A stretch of DNA of 64,000 nucleotides from Hyaloscypha bicolor E (lineage: Eukaryota; Ascomycota; Leotiomycetes; Helotiales; Hyaloscyphaceae). Positions 39,201-49,173 of the stretch are shown piece by piece. The notes under the pieces are model-generated. The model worked only from the letters and a program-made list of their open reading frames with translations. It was not told the DNA's origin and made no database searches. The stretch spans positions 558,001-622,000 of the forward strand of contig NW_020194559.1 in the NCBI RefSeq assembly GCF_002865645.1. The letters run 5' to 3'. A program made the translations under genes and the position numbers. Each line of letters begins with the position of its first letter. The stretch's first letter is position 1.

Positions 39201-40362
39201 CTCGAGCAAGATTGGGCCCTTCGATTAGTGCCTCTCCGATTTCGCCCTCGGGAAGAAGTCGATTATGGTCATCTGGATCAATTATCCACATGTGACATCC
39301 AACAGGAACACCAAGATTTGCGGGCCCAGCCGCCTCAGTCACTCGAGAGTTGACAGTTGCAGAAACTGAGGCTTCGGTTGGGCCATATGCACATAACAGA
39401 TGTGGAATATCGGCCCAATCTTGAATCTGAGACTTCTGCATTGTCTCCCCGACCATAACGAGGGTCTTCAGCAGGGGAATGGCCTTGGGAGCTAATAGAG
39501 CTGCAACAGTGGGTGTGAGGATTGCAAGATCTACTCTCAACTCGTGCATTGCCCGAGCAAGATCATTGACGCGATCTATCGCGCTTGGTACACAACAGCA
39601 GCCGCCTGACATAAGAGTCGTTAATATTTCGACGAGACTGGCATCAAAACTGTAAGATGCAAATTGCAGGACCCTAGATGTCGATTCGATCCGGTGAGCT
39701 GGACCATGAGCAACAGCACAAGCGCAAAATGCCCGATGCTCGACAACCACACCCTTTGGCTGACCAGTACTTCCAGACGTGAAGATCACGTACGCTGCAC
39801 TACTTGGTTGCGACGAGAAAGAGGCAGCATCGCTGGGCGCTGGCAGCTCATCAAATGTAGAGGAGCTCACTGGAAGCAATTTCCGGACCAGGGGCCTGCA
39901 GAGATCGGTATATTGAGTTGAGGTGAGGATTAAATTCGCGCCAGTCTGGTGGATTATTTGTTCCAGTCGCTTCACGGGGTATGAAGGGTCCAGGGGTACA
40001 AATGCTCCTCCAGCTTTCAACACTGCCATCATGGCCACAATTGTCCATGCTGATTTCTCGAAGCAGAGTGGCACCAACACTTCCGATCCTACGTTTAATG
40101 AAACGAGCCGAAAAGCAAGCCTCGAAGATAGCGTATCCAGCTCCGAATAAGAAAACTGTTGATCCCAGCCACAAACAGCTTCCGAGTCCGGACTCTCCCG
40201 TACCCGTTGAGCGAAGACTTGGTGAATACATGACTCCCCCATCCCTGGTACCGTGGTTGTAGCCGCTCGTTTCTGGTTTAGATGGAGCGTGTTCTCTGAG
40301 TGAAAAACATCGTGATGTGAGTTGAGAGCTGGGCTTTGCAGCATATGAGTCTCTTGCGCCAT
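27236..40362 (-). CDS. Multimodular non-ribosomal peptide synthetase
   Basis: Two frames join across a 47 nt phase-0 intron (35846-35892, gtacgt...tttcag) inside a C domain, restoring DPSE-YDLAVGV. From the first ATG (40362) it has about 4,359 residues; the frame is open to 40497 without an ATG. Order: A1 (YVIFTSGSTGQPKG), T1 (GGDS), epimerisation (HHVVVDLVSW), C (SHLVMDG), A2 (FIIFTSGSTGKPKG), T2 (IGGDS), C (HHAIYDG), T3 (LGGDS) with no A domain before it, C (HHTTFDAWS), A3 (YVIYTSGSTGKPKG), T4 (IGADS), terminal CT-like C (SHAQYDG), and a final T whose phosphopantetheine Ser is Asp (LPGADL). The E domain predicts a D-residue at position 1; the CT domain suggests release by cyclisation. The A-T-E-C opening recalls HC-toxin/apicidin-type synthetases. 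It is divergent from the FAD monooxygenase at 42096. The product is unknown. Confidence 0.92.
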
Positions 40363-40497
40363 GACGTAGATTGATATTCCCAGTGTTCTGCTAGGATACG
40401 TTGCCGTTGGAATGAAGCGCTCGATGATTGCCTCGATCTTGTCAGTCTCCAGAGTGAGAATTAAACTGTATAATGTTCCGTTCACATCAACATACAC

Positions 40498-42095
40498 ATA
40501 TCTCTCTAACGTATGATGCGTAAGGCGACACGAGTGACCGCCTTAGCCTCCGTAACGGGAGAGTGGACGACATGAATTAGGCGAAGAAGGGAAACAACGT
40601 TGTGAATATCGAAGATAATGTCAAAAGCGCCCACAAAAACACTTCCGCCGACATACCACCGGTTTCGTGCTTCTCGGAGAGCGCTATCAAGGGTCAGCCA
40701 TTGGCTTCAACATTGAAATCGACATCCTTGCGGAGAATCAAGCCAGGCTAGTTAAAAACCATTGTTCCCGAGTCGATCATCGAAGAAGTGTACCGTGTAG
40801 CGAGGAGGATTCGTGTCGCGCTTAATTGAGTTTGCGTTTGCATGGTTCTAGGGGGAAAAGTAAAACGACAACGCCCCGGGCATCGATTGGGAGCTAGACT
40901 AACCGACTAAAAGCCTTACTAACCGAAAGTAGAGTCGCTCATATAGGAATCACAAAAATCTGGTTTTCTCTTTAAATTTAATTTGATTTATAAGGAATTA
41001 ATAGAATTTAATACATTATTTTATTCTATTATAGAACTAATTAAGGTTTCTTAGAATTTAAACTTCTTATAAAAATACTAATTCGTAATAATACTTTAAA
41101 TTAAAGAAGTTATAAAGTTAATATTTTATAATCTAAAAGTAGCCTTTAAAAAGCCTAGAAATTTAGTAATTAGGTTTCTATAACCAGATATAAGAGCTTT
41201 ATAGCCCCATAATTTATAGGCTCTTATAGGGCTTAAACTAAAATTTTATTAATTAATATTTAAACTCTTTTAAATTAAATTTATATTATAAGCCTTGTAG
41301 TATACTAGCTTATCCTAATATTAAAGAAATAACTTAAGGTCTCTAAAGGGCTTAAGTAGCTAATTACAAGTTGCTAATTCTCTAGCCCCTATTCGATATC
41401 TGGGTGGGGTGTCTCATTACTTTTTTCCGGTTCTAGTAGGATAAGCCACGTTTCTGGGCATTCTCTCAACCCGGTTACACCTCCGTATTCCGCTAAATAA
41501 ATCGCGCATAGTTAATAGCGAATAGGACTAAGGTTAATAGTAAGCTTACAGCAAGCTTACAGCAAGCTTACATTAAGGGCTCGGCCCGTTTCAAAATATG
41601 GCATCGGTCGGACACGTACGTGGGATTCCTAACGTTAAAGGGAAACTCTTCAACTACCGTTGAGCTTCACGTAGTAATGAAAGCATCTAAAATATGTTAG
41701 TGTAGAATCTCGCGGACCAACCCACGTGCTTGAGTCTTAATCACTATTCAATCCAATGTAAATTGCCCCGTGGTCTTGTTTTCATATATTTTCTAAATTC
41801 TGGGTCTGGCGTCCGGTGCACAGTCCAGTATAGCCAGCCTCTTGGGAAATGAAAGAATCATATTCCGATGAAGATTCTCGATTTCTTTAGTCAACGGTTT
41901 ACCTGGACTGAAAGGATCTCGAATTTTCTCTACGTGTTACATGGTTGGATCAACTGACTCCCACCATTGCCACCAAGTGTCTCTTCATGCGGAGCACCGG
42001 TTGCTGTCGCTTGATACCATACGACCAACGACCAATTCCAGCGTTTAAATTGTGAATTCCGACAGAGCTGAGCCTAGAGGCTCACACAGCTGAAA
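40498..42095. other. Region between NRPS and monooxygenase
   Basis: Likely the bidirectional promoter region of the pair. On the minus strand 40509-40706 is open (66 codons, containing RWYVGGSVFVGAFDIIFDI), lies directly upstream of the NRPS frame in another frame, and may be a missed first exon or frameshifted N-terminus; I do not recognise it. About 40965-41390 is a RIP-like AT-rich tract. A short cagcaagctta repeat occurs near 41545-41570, and a palindromic acgtacgt lies near 41616-41623. Confidence 0.5.
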
Positions 42096-43686
42096 ATGGC
42101 TTCCAAATTTCACGTTATTATTGTCGGTGCAGGTAAGTGCATTCATGGCATTTGTTAGTTCAATTCTACAACTCACACGACATCACAGGAATTGCCGGTC
42201 TGGGAGCGGCAATCGCTTTGGCAGATAAGGGGCACAAGGTCACGGTTCTCGAGCGCCATGGGCAGCTCCAAACCTTAGGTAGTGTCATAGGCATCATGCC
42301 TAGCGGCACGCGTGTTCTCGAGCAATATGGCGTCTTAGACAAAGTGTTCAAAATATGCGGAGATCGTTCAATGATGATGATATATCGAAGATGGCAAGAC
42401 GGAAGCGTATTGTTATCACAGATTCCCTCTACGAGAGAGAATCTATGGGGAATTCGGTATGTGCACTAGGGTTTATCAGCGAACGTAGCTGAGAAGCACC
42501 TGCAGTGGAGCAAGCGGAAAACGAGGCGATTTCCAACATATTCTATATGAGGCAGCTACAGAGAGAGGTGCGATTATCCGGTTTAACTGCCAGGTGGCCG
42601 ATGTCGATGATGAAGGCCCGTCTGTCACACTACGCGACGGAGAGGAGATAGAAGCAGACCTTATTGTGGCAGCGGATGGTACGTTATAAAAGTGACCCCA
42701 GTGTTGGTGGTGAAGGATCTCACTTCGTCCAGGTATCAACTCTGCTATTAAAAGGGTATTCTATCCAGACAAACGCCAACTCTTCAGCGGGATCGATGAC
42801 TACATGATAAGTGTTCCGACTACCGAGATCAGACGAAATCCAAAACTTGCCCCACTCCTTGATACTGCAAATTCCTGGTGGGGGCCAACTGGTTGCGTGA
42901 TTGCTGGTGTAGCTGGAATCGGTGAAGATGTTGAATATTGCATGGAATTCTGCATCCTGAGCGAGGAAGCTGGTAGCGAGGGAAACTTGGTCACAATTAC
43001 CAACATCGACAAGATCAAGGGGGCCTTTAAGGGATGGGATCCTGCGTTAATTGAGCTGCTCAACTTTGCTGAGCAAGCAAGAACTTGGCGGTTGACGTAT
43101 ACGACCCCGGACTTGGACTGGGTGAGCAAAAGCGGCCGAACAGTTCTCATCGGAGATGCTGCTCATGCAATGCTACCACATGCGATGGCGGTGAGTTTAA
43201 ATATTTTCGGCGCCCCTCTTCTTATAATTCTTCTCATGCGAATTTCAGGGGGCCACGACAGCTCTAGAAGATGGTGCTTCCCTGGCAGAATGTCTCGCCA
43301 GAGCAGGTCATAAATCTGAAATCCCGAAATTTCTTCAAGCTTTCGAAGCAATCCGCAAGCCTCGCCTCACTTACATACAGAATGAAGCACTGGGTAGAGC
43401 GAAGATGTTCCATCTTCCAGATGGTCCAGCCCAGAAAGCACGTGATAAGATGTTTGCAGCAAACCCCACTATGGTACCGCCATCGTGGGATGGCAAACAC
43501 ATTGACAACCCACCAGACGAGACTCGGAGAGATCTGGGAGTTGCCTATGTGGTGGGGCATAGGGCAGTAGACTTGGTGAGTTCCCTTACTTATTCTGTCA
43601 CATCCCCGGACCGATTGCTGACTCAAATTATCCAATAGACAAACAGGAAACTAGATGAGATGTGTGGTATGGAGTCAAAAGCGTAA
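42096..43686 (+). CDS. FAD-dependent monooxygenase (salicylate hydroxylase-like)
   Basis: Six exons give 436 aa: 42096-42132, 42189-42456, 42506-42678, 42733-43190, 43249-43575, 43639-43686. All five introns are GT-AG, 49-63 nt, and keep the frame. The N-terminus is a Rossmann fold, HVIIVGAGIAGLGAAIALA, ending in an acidic FAD-ribose contact (VTVLERH). A GDF segment follows, then VAADGINSAIK (the DG motif) and LIGDAAHAMLPHAMAGATTALEDGASL, the second FAD-binding motif of class A flavoprotein hydroxylases. No membrane segment. Such enzymes use NAD(P)H and O2 to hydroxylate aromatic or other activated carbons. Divergent from the NRPS, so it probably tailors the peptide or supplies a modified building block. 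The C-terminus is short after the last conserved block. Its substrate cannot be told from sequence. Confidence 0.88.
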
Positions 43687-45619
43687 TCAAAACGAGCGTG
43701 TAGTTCATATTAAACAGGGTCAGAAACGATGGAAGCTATTGTCCAAAAGCAGTAACTCAATTACCGATTACCCATTACATGTCGTGAACCAATGAGACAA
43801 GAATAATTAGCTGGTTATGCCTCAATATTCGTATCCCCGAAAGCACTAACAAGTTTCGGAGTGTTGAGAACTTGAGTTGCGTTTGCCGAGTCTACATGTA
43901 AAGTAAAATCTAGATATTACGAACCTCGAGATAACAAACACATACATTTACCTCACCGTAACGGAGCATACGCAAAACACTACGGGATAGTTTGTAAGAG
44001 AATAGGCGTTCTATATCACAGTCTCTCGGTATATCAAAAAATTTAACCTCTCGCCCATACCAATTTCTCGTGTTCGTTATAACGAGGTTTTACTGCAACC
44101 TTCGGATTGTTACCACTCTTGCAGAACACTGCGCTCATGATTTCTAGTCTCTGCATTTAAACACGCAACTCAACAAGTTCGACGCTTGCGGATTAGTGAC
44201 TACCCAAAGGGGCAAATGAGGGGTACACGTCAGTTTTGTCGGTGCTCCAGGAAGGAGCAGACACAGCCCAAGAGAAGTCGGCCCGAGAGGCTATTCGAAG
44301 TCACCCGCATGGCACCAACACCGATCCGGACTGGGGTCCAAGGGGTACTCCGCATAGCTTATGTTTCAGTCAGCAGCAGACACAGCCCAAGAGGAATCGG
44401 TCCGAGAGTTCAGTTTCGATATCACTTCGTGGACTCGACTTACTCATATTTTGACAGTCAAAATGCCAGTTTTCTTAACGGTCCCCCACACACCAACATG
44501 AACGTCGCCGATCGCTTATCTCATGCGTCGGTTCCCTCCAAGTCGACGGAAGCAAGTATCCCATTTCGCTGACAAAAATACTCTGTTTGGAATTTGTCAA
44601 GGAAAATCAACTTTAAAGTGAGTTTTATTTATTGATAGCCACACATCAAGCACAATAACTTAAGAAAGTAAAAAGTACCAAAATCCATTGTGTTTCAAGA
44701 TGAAATTTGAAACGGAACACTTCCTTCTGTAGACTAGGAGCGAACCAACCTATGCGATGAGCGCTCGACGATTGGTGTTTGCTTAACTTGTTCGGCGAAG
44801 GTGAGGTTGCAGCGCATATCAAAGTCATACGCGAACAGAAAAATTGCTGCACGCTGACGATGTCCATTGGATTGGAGAATAGGACACCAGTCGACTAACG
44901 ATATATCGAATTGGTGTTGCTTATTCCTGAAGAACCCCTTGGTATTTTTCTCTACGTGCATTTAAGGTTCGGCGCCAATTGCTTATATGAGCCAAACCAA
45001 TCGTGGTTTAGCAAGCTCCTTGTTCTCGGTTGCACACCGTTCTCGGCGTCCCTTCGTGCAGCTGCCAAAACCTACGCTAGCAGGGGTGAGATTTTGCAGT
45101 GGGAACGTCGCCTAATTGACGAGATATTGTCTGCGGATATAAATCCTTCGAAATTTTAAGGAGCGAATGAGAGTCGCGTATTCAGGGGGCCTGCTTGCGT
45201 AGGATTGGCGGGCGCACGAGGGGATATTCATCACCGAGAATAAACGCCATGTATCGCCCATCTCTCACGGCAGAAAGGGGAATTAAACACACAACGGACA
45301 AGGGAAGGGTTATGAATTAGGAGCTAAATTGCACAGTCTACAAGTGAAATGAGAGTAATTGCTGCCAAACGACTTGAATTCCGGCTCATAAAAAACTGTT
45401 CCCAAATTTTAACCAATGAGACTCCACAAAATACTGACCACTAACTGACTCCTCAGCCCCCCTACAGTTCTACTTGATCCACAACTGCGCGATGTCCCAG
45501 TTCTCCACTTTTGAACCCTGGTCACGGATTAGGTTGCTTGCTTCGAGGTCGCGAGGTCCAGACAATCTACACTAACCTGGGTCTGAATCGTTCCGCGAAG
45601 TTGCCAACTACTTAACGGT
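43687..45619. other. Intergenic region, no supported gene
   Basis: Balanced composition with scattered short frames (44186-44572 plus, 44911-45159 plus, 44646-44961 minus) that match nothing I know and start mostly at non-ATG codons. Two copies of gcagacacagcccaagag occur about 121 bp apart (about 44258 and 44379), each followed by a related tcgg-ccgagag tract. Confidence 0.4.
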
Positions 45620-46075
45620 CTAGTGACCGAAGTGGGGATGACTGTACTCCCTCTTCTCGTAAATAGCAGGCTTGTCGTATGAAGACGGTTTCTCGTATGA
45701 AGATGGCTGTTCATACGAAGATGGCCTCACATATGAAGATGGCTTCTCATACGAAGAGGGTTTGCTGTACGATTTGACCTCGTAGTTGGCTGGTTTGTCG
45801 TATGAAGATGGCTTCTCATATGAAGATGGCTTCTCATATGAAGATGGCTTCTCATACGAAGAGGGTTTGCTGTACGATTTGACCTCGTAGTTGGCTGGTT
45901 TGTCGTATGACTTGGTCTCATAACTGGTGGGCTTATCGTATGAAGTTATTTTATCATACGACTTTGGAGTATCATAGCTTGGAACTGGACGTGCAGCAAT
46001 TTTGGCTGGGATTGCGAGCCCAGTGGCGAATGTGGAGAGCACGACCATAATACCGTAGTGTTGTAGAAGCTTCAT
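45620..46075 (-). CDS. Secreted Tyr-rich repeat protein (SYxKP-type repeats)
   Basis: 151 aa from the ATG at 46075, single exon. Residues 1 to about 24 form a signal peptide (MKLLQHYGIMVVLSTFATG, then LAIPA). The rest is nearly all 5-6 residue units ending in Tyr, such as PSSYEK, PANYEV and KSYSK: about 20 Tyr in 20 units, rich in Ser, Pro, Lys and Glu/Asp. A larger block (DKPANYEVKSYSKPSSYEK) occurs twice. The DNA shows the same 18 bp tandem periodicity. The C-terminus is EKREYSHPHFGH, with one dibasic KR that Kex2 could cut; the repeats themselves lack dibasic sites. It is Cys-free. The composition suggests a disordered cell-wall, adhesive or cross-linkable matrix protein; a peptide precursor or effector is possible. 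It is divergent from the tyrosinase at 46888. Confidence 0.8.
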   Translation of the reverse strand: MKLLQHYGIMVVLSTFATGLAIPAKIAARPVPSYDTPKSYDKITSYDKPTSYETKSYDKPANYEVKSYSKPSSYEKPSSYEKPSSYEKPSSYDKPANYEVKSYSKPSSYEKPSSYVRPSSYEQPSSYEKPSSYDKPAIYEKREYSHPHFGH

Positions 46076-46887
46076 GATGGGAAGAAGATACTGCAGCGAG
46101 GCTTGTATCAAAGAGGCTTGTAGGAGGTTTGTATGGTGCAGGATATGAGAATATCAGCGAAAGGTGGGGAGCGGAAATGAGTTTATGTGGGAGTAGCAGA
46201 AAATATATAGGTGAAGAAAGTCTGGGAAAAGCAACTTTGGCTCTTCTCGTCTTTAAACACGCTTACAGAGACGTCAAGGATAACAATGTAGCGCACTGGA
46301 ATCATTAGCTTGAAACGGTCTTCTGCAAATCTCTAGTGCCAAGCAAAGTCCACAGAGTCAATGCAAGAGTAAATTCACCTAATATATTGAGCAGTAAAAC
46401 AACTTAGGTATACGCAATTTGCGGCATGAAACTTCGGGGGTATCTTGAAAATTCTAAGAGCAAGGTCTATACAGTCTCATGGCTAACTCAGTTCTTACGC
46501 TTTTCAGCTTAAATTGGGTGTGAAGTACAACCTGCGCTTGTCTCTCCCACTCGGCAGGACTGTCGGTCCAACTATGGGTCCAACTGTCGGCCCAACTGTC
46601 GGCCTTATATGAAACGAAGGATTCACGGGGAAGAGTAGAATGGCGCTCGATGGCAAGCGCAATACGTGCCTCACAGATTAATACTGTAAGTAGGCGCTGT
46701 CAAGAAGTGTAGACCATAGAAGAGCTCTAACTTATTGGAGTGTTAGGAGCACACTTCTTCGCTGCCACCTAGACTTGGTGTCCTTTATAATTCCGATTCT
46801 TTCTCCTCACTCCATCTTCCAATTTGTGTTCCAATCTGCAACTTCAAAACTGCTATATTGCACGCAGTTATTTTCCGGCCATTTATT
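46076..46887. promoter_or_regulatory. Shared upstream region of the repeat protein and tyrosinase
   Basis: 812 bp between two divergent starts. A TATATA run at 46204-46209 lies about 130 bp upstream of the repeat-protein ATG. Four CGG-containing 12 bp repeats sit at 46558-46605. No coding signal. Confidence 0.5.
46558..46605 (+). repeat. Four 12 bp promoter repeats (aactgtcggtcc-like)
   Basis: Units gactgtcggtcc, aactatgggtcc, aactgtcggccc, aactgtcggcct run head to tail. Three of the four contain CGG at 12 or 24 bp spacing, the triplet recognised by fungal Zn2Cys6 activators. I infer a candidate operator; nothing else in the window shows it. Confidence 0.55.
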
Positions 46888-48191
46888 ATGTGGCCATTCA
46901 AGAGTCAGCAGCGATCGTCTGAATGTATATACCTTCACCTCGTCGATGGGTCAGAAAACGGCTTCGAAAGCGACAAAATCGAGGAGGGCCAATCTTCAGA
47001 TCCATACAGCAGGCGGTATTGCACAGCGGTTGCTTATTTCAGCATAGTAACAATTACGCTCGCCACAGGGTTTATTGCTGGCTTTTTCATGGAGAGAAGA
47101 GGAATGCTTTACTTAACAGAAGCAATTTCAAGTACACATTCATCACATACTTTATGTCATAATCCAGATACTCGTCGTGAATGGCGAAGTCTCAGTCTGG
47201 ATCAGAAGCACGAATATCTCGAGGCTGTGCAGTGTCTTCGACATATTCCTTCCGCATTGAATCCGAATATGTCACTCTATGATGACTTCCCATATTTGCA
47301 CAACACAATTGGGGATTACGGTACGTGAAATCGCTTGAAATTTACCATATCGACGCATTTTCTGACTACTACCAGCTCATATGGCTGCTCCATTTTTGGC
47401 ATGGCACAGATACTTCATTCACTTATACGAGAGAGCACTCAAAGAGCAGTGTGGCTACAGTAGCAACCTGGCGTGAGTAAAATTCTGCCTAAAACAGTAT
47501 TTAAAAACTAATTCCAAGGTAGCTATTGGGACTGGAGTCTTGACTGGGAAACCATGCCATACGCTCCGGTTTTCAGTGCTGAACACGGCTTCGGCGGTGA
47601 CAGTCATCCCAACCGTGCACCCAGTGAAGATTTCATTATCGGCGAAGACCGTTGCGTTGACAATGGTCCTTTTGCCGGTCTCGAAGTTCACTGGTTTGGC
47701 AAAGAAGATTTCCCTCACTGCTTATCACGTGGCTTCCGTGACGGAAGCCCAATGCCGGAAATGGGTTATCTTATTCGACCAGAGGCCATAGAAAATCTTC
47801 TTCGTGAGACCGATTATGAGAAGTTCTTTTTGGGCTTGGAAGAAGGGCCCCACAATGCTATCCCGAGTGCTATTGGCGGGGATTTCTCGTACACTATTGC
47901 GCCTTATGGTGAGTATTTTTTCCAGTTTTGGCCCATCAATTCCAATGTTACTTTCCTGACATAAATAAAGATCCATTATTCTTTCTTCATCATACTCAGC
48001 TCGACCGTACTTGGTGGCGTTGGCAACAACTCCATCCGTCACACCAGATGCAGTACTTTGGCGCTGCAAAGCACCATTCTAATAAGTCAGCCTCCTTGGA
48101 TGATATTCTTCCAATGGGGGGTTTCGCACCTGGAATCATGGTGAAGGAAATTATGAATACTGAATCAGGTTTACTTTGTTACCGATATTAG
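46888..48191 (+). CDS. Membrane-anchored tyrosinase-domain protein
   Basis: Four exons (46888-47320, 47376-47472, 47523-47908, 47971-48191) give 378 aa; introns are 50-62 nt and in frame. The start is the ATG at 46888 (MWPFKSQQR). One membrane segment (about residues 51-70, VAYFSIVTITLATGFIAGFF) followed by the catalytic domain suggests a type II orientation facing the secretory lumen or outside. CuA: His in DDFPYLHN, AHMAAPF and LAWHRYF, plus the YWDWS and CVDNGPF blocks typical of the family. CuB: PHN and DPLFFLHHTQLDRTWWRWQ, but the second CuB His of the usual HNxxH is Pro (PHNAIPSAIGG). Members oxidise phenols to quinones, and some act in secondary or RiPP metabolism. The missing ligand puts activity in doubt. 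Divergent from the Tyr-rich repeat gene. Confidence 0.88.
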
Positions 48192-48376
48192 AAACTTCAA
48201 GGAAATACTAGGCATTACATAATGTTGTTCTTTGTTATTGATTGCTATGGGTATCGGGTGGACATCCTTGTGGTAGGAGGTTTTGATTGTTATCTGTGGG
48301 CACTATACTTCGAGGTGTTCTAGACATTTGTCTCAATATTGTTCAAAACCACAAAATTATGGGTTCCTGGCTAGCG
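48192..48376. other. Tyrosinase 3' flank
   Basis: Short spacer between the tyrosinase stop and the hAT-like insertion, so the insertion may sit in or just beyond the 3' UTR. Confidence 0.4.
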
Positions 48377-48473
48377 CAGTGTGGGCTCCGATAAATTATC
48401 GATCGTAATTATCGATTAGTAATCGTTATCGGCTAAGCGATCGATAGTCGATCGATATCGATAATTATCGTCA

Positions 48474-48693
48474 ATAAAAGTGGGCCCAGCCATTAAGCGA
48501 GCCCCATTACATGAATATCTTGCTTTCTAGTTCAATTATAAACCGATTAGTATAAAGATTAGTATAAAAGTAGACTATTATTACTATACTATTATGTTTC
48601 TATTTAATAGTCTATTATATAATATAGATAATATAATTATTGCTAATACTATTGATGTAATGGGGCTCGCTTGATGGCTGGGCCCGCTTTTAT
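48474..48693. repeat. Nested foldback with 39 bp arms inside the hAT-like element
   Basis: Arms 48474-48512 and 48655-48693 are inverted copies with two mismatches (core gggcccagccattaagcg). The 142 bp loop is AT-rich. This looks like a second, smaller MITE that jumped into the first. Confidence 0.8.
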
Positions 48694-48773
48694 CAATAAT
48701 TCCATCGATAAAAGGGGGCCCAGCCAGCCATTAAGCGAGCCCATCGATAATTCCATTAATAATAGCGGGTCCC

Positions 48774-49066
48774 AGGGCCTTGGCAATACTGCAGGGCCAC
48801 TACAGGGCCACTACAGGGCTAATACGCTATATTTATAGGCCTTAGACCGCCTTTATAGTACTAAATCTATTAATAATAGTGGGTCCAGGGCCTTAGTAGT
48901 ACTATAGGGCTACTACAGGGCTAATGCGCTATATTTATAGGCCTTATACCGCCTTTACTAAATCGGAATTCTGCTATAGTAAAGAAAAGGTGGTATGAGG
49001 CCTATAAATATAGCGTATTGGCCCTATAGTGGCCCTATAGTGGCCCTGTAGTATTTCCAAGGCCTT
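48774..49066. repeat. Long inverted arms with a third internal copy
   Basis: 48774-48861 and 48971-49066 pair as inverted arms sharing tatatttataggcct and three cagggccacta-type units. 48888-48963 is a further, shortened copy in direct orientation to the left arm. A transcript could fold into a long hairpin. Confidence 0.75.
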
Positions 49067-49173
49067 AGTTCGATAATTATCGTAATTGATAGTCGATTAT
49101 CGATTATCGAAAAATTAGCGCGATTATCTAATCATCGCTTATCGAGCTTATCGGAGCCCACACTGGGCTAGCG

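Larger units (their letters stand above)
48377..49165. mobile_element. Non-autonomous hAT-like element (MITE) packed with palindromes
   Basis: Termini cagtgtgggctccgataa (48377-48394) and its exact reverse complement (49148-49165) are flanked by a perfect 8 bp duplication ggctagcg (48369-48376 and 49166-49173). An 8 bp target duplication and CAGTG ends are hallmarks of the hAT superfamily. The 789 bp interior has no transposase. It contains many tatcgat/atcgata words near both ends, a nested 39 bp inverted pair (48474-48512 and 48655-48693), a partial third copy (about 48708-48745), and about 90 bp inverted arms at 48774-48861 and 48971-49066 with an intermediate direct copy at 48888-48963. 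Confidence 0.85.

Noticed and set aside
35857..40497. Two separate NRPS genes meeting at about 35856
   Set aside because: The break is a 47 nt GT-AG intron in phase 0 inside a condensation domain; joining the parts restores DPSE-YDLAVGV, so it is one gene.
45620..48191. Classification of the repeat protein and tyrosinase as a dikaritin (ustiloxin-like) RiPP cluster
   Set aside because: The repeats lack KR cleavage sites between units and no DUF3328 (UstY) gene is visible in the window; kept only as a weaker alternative.
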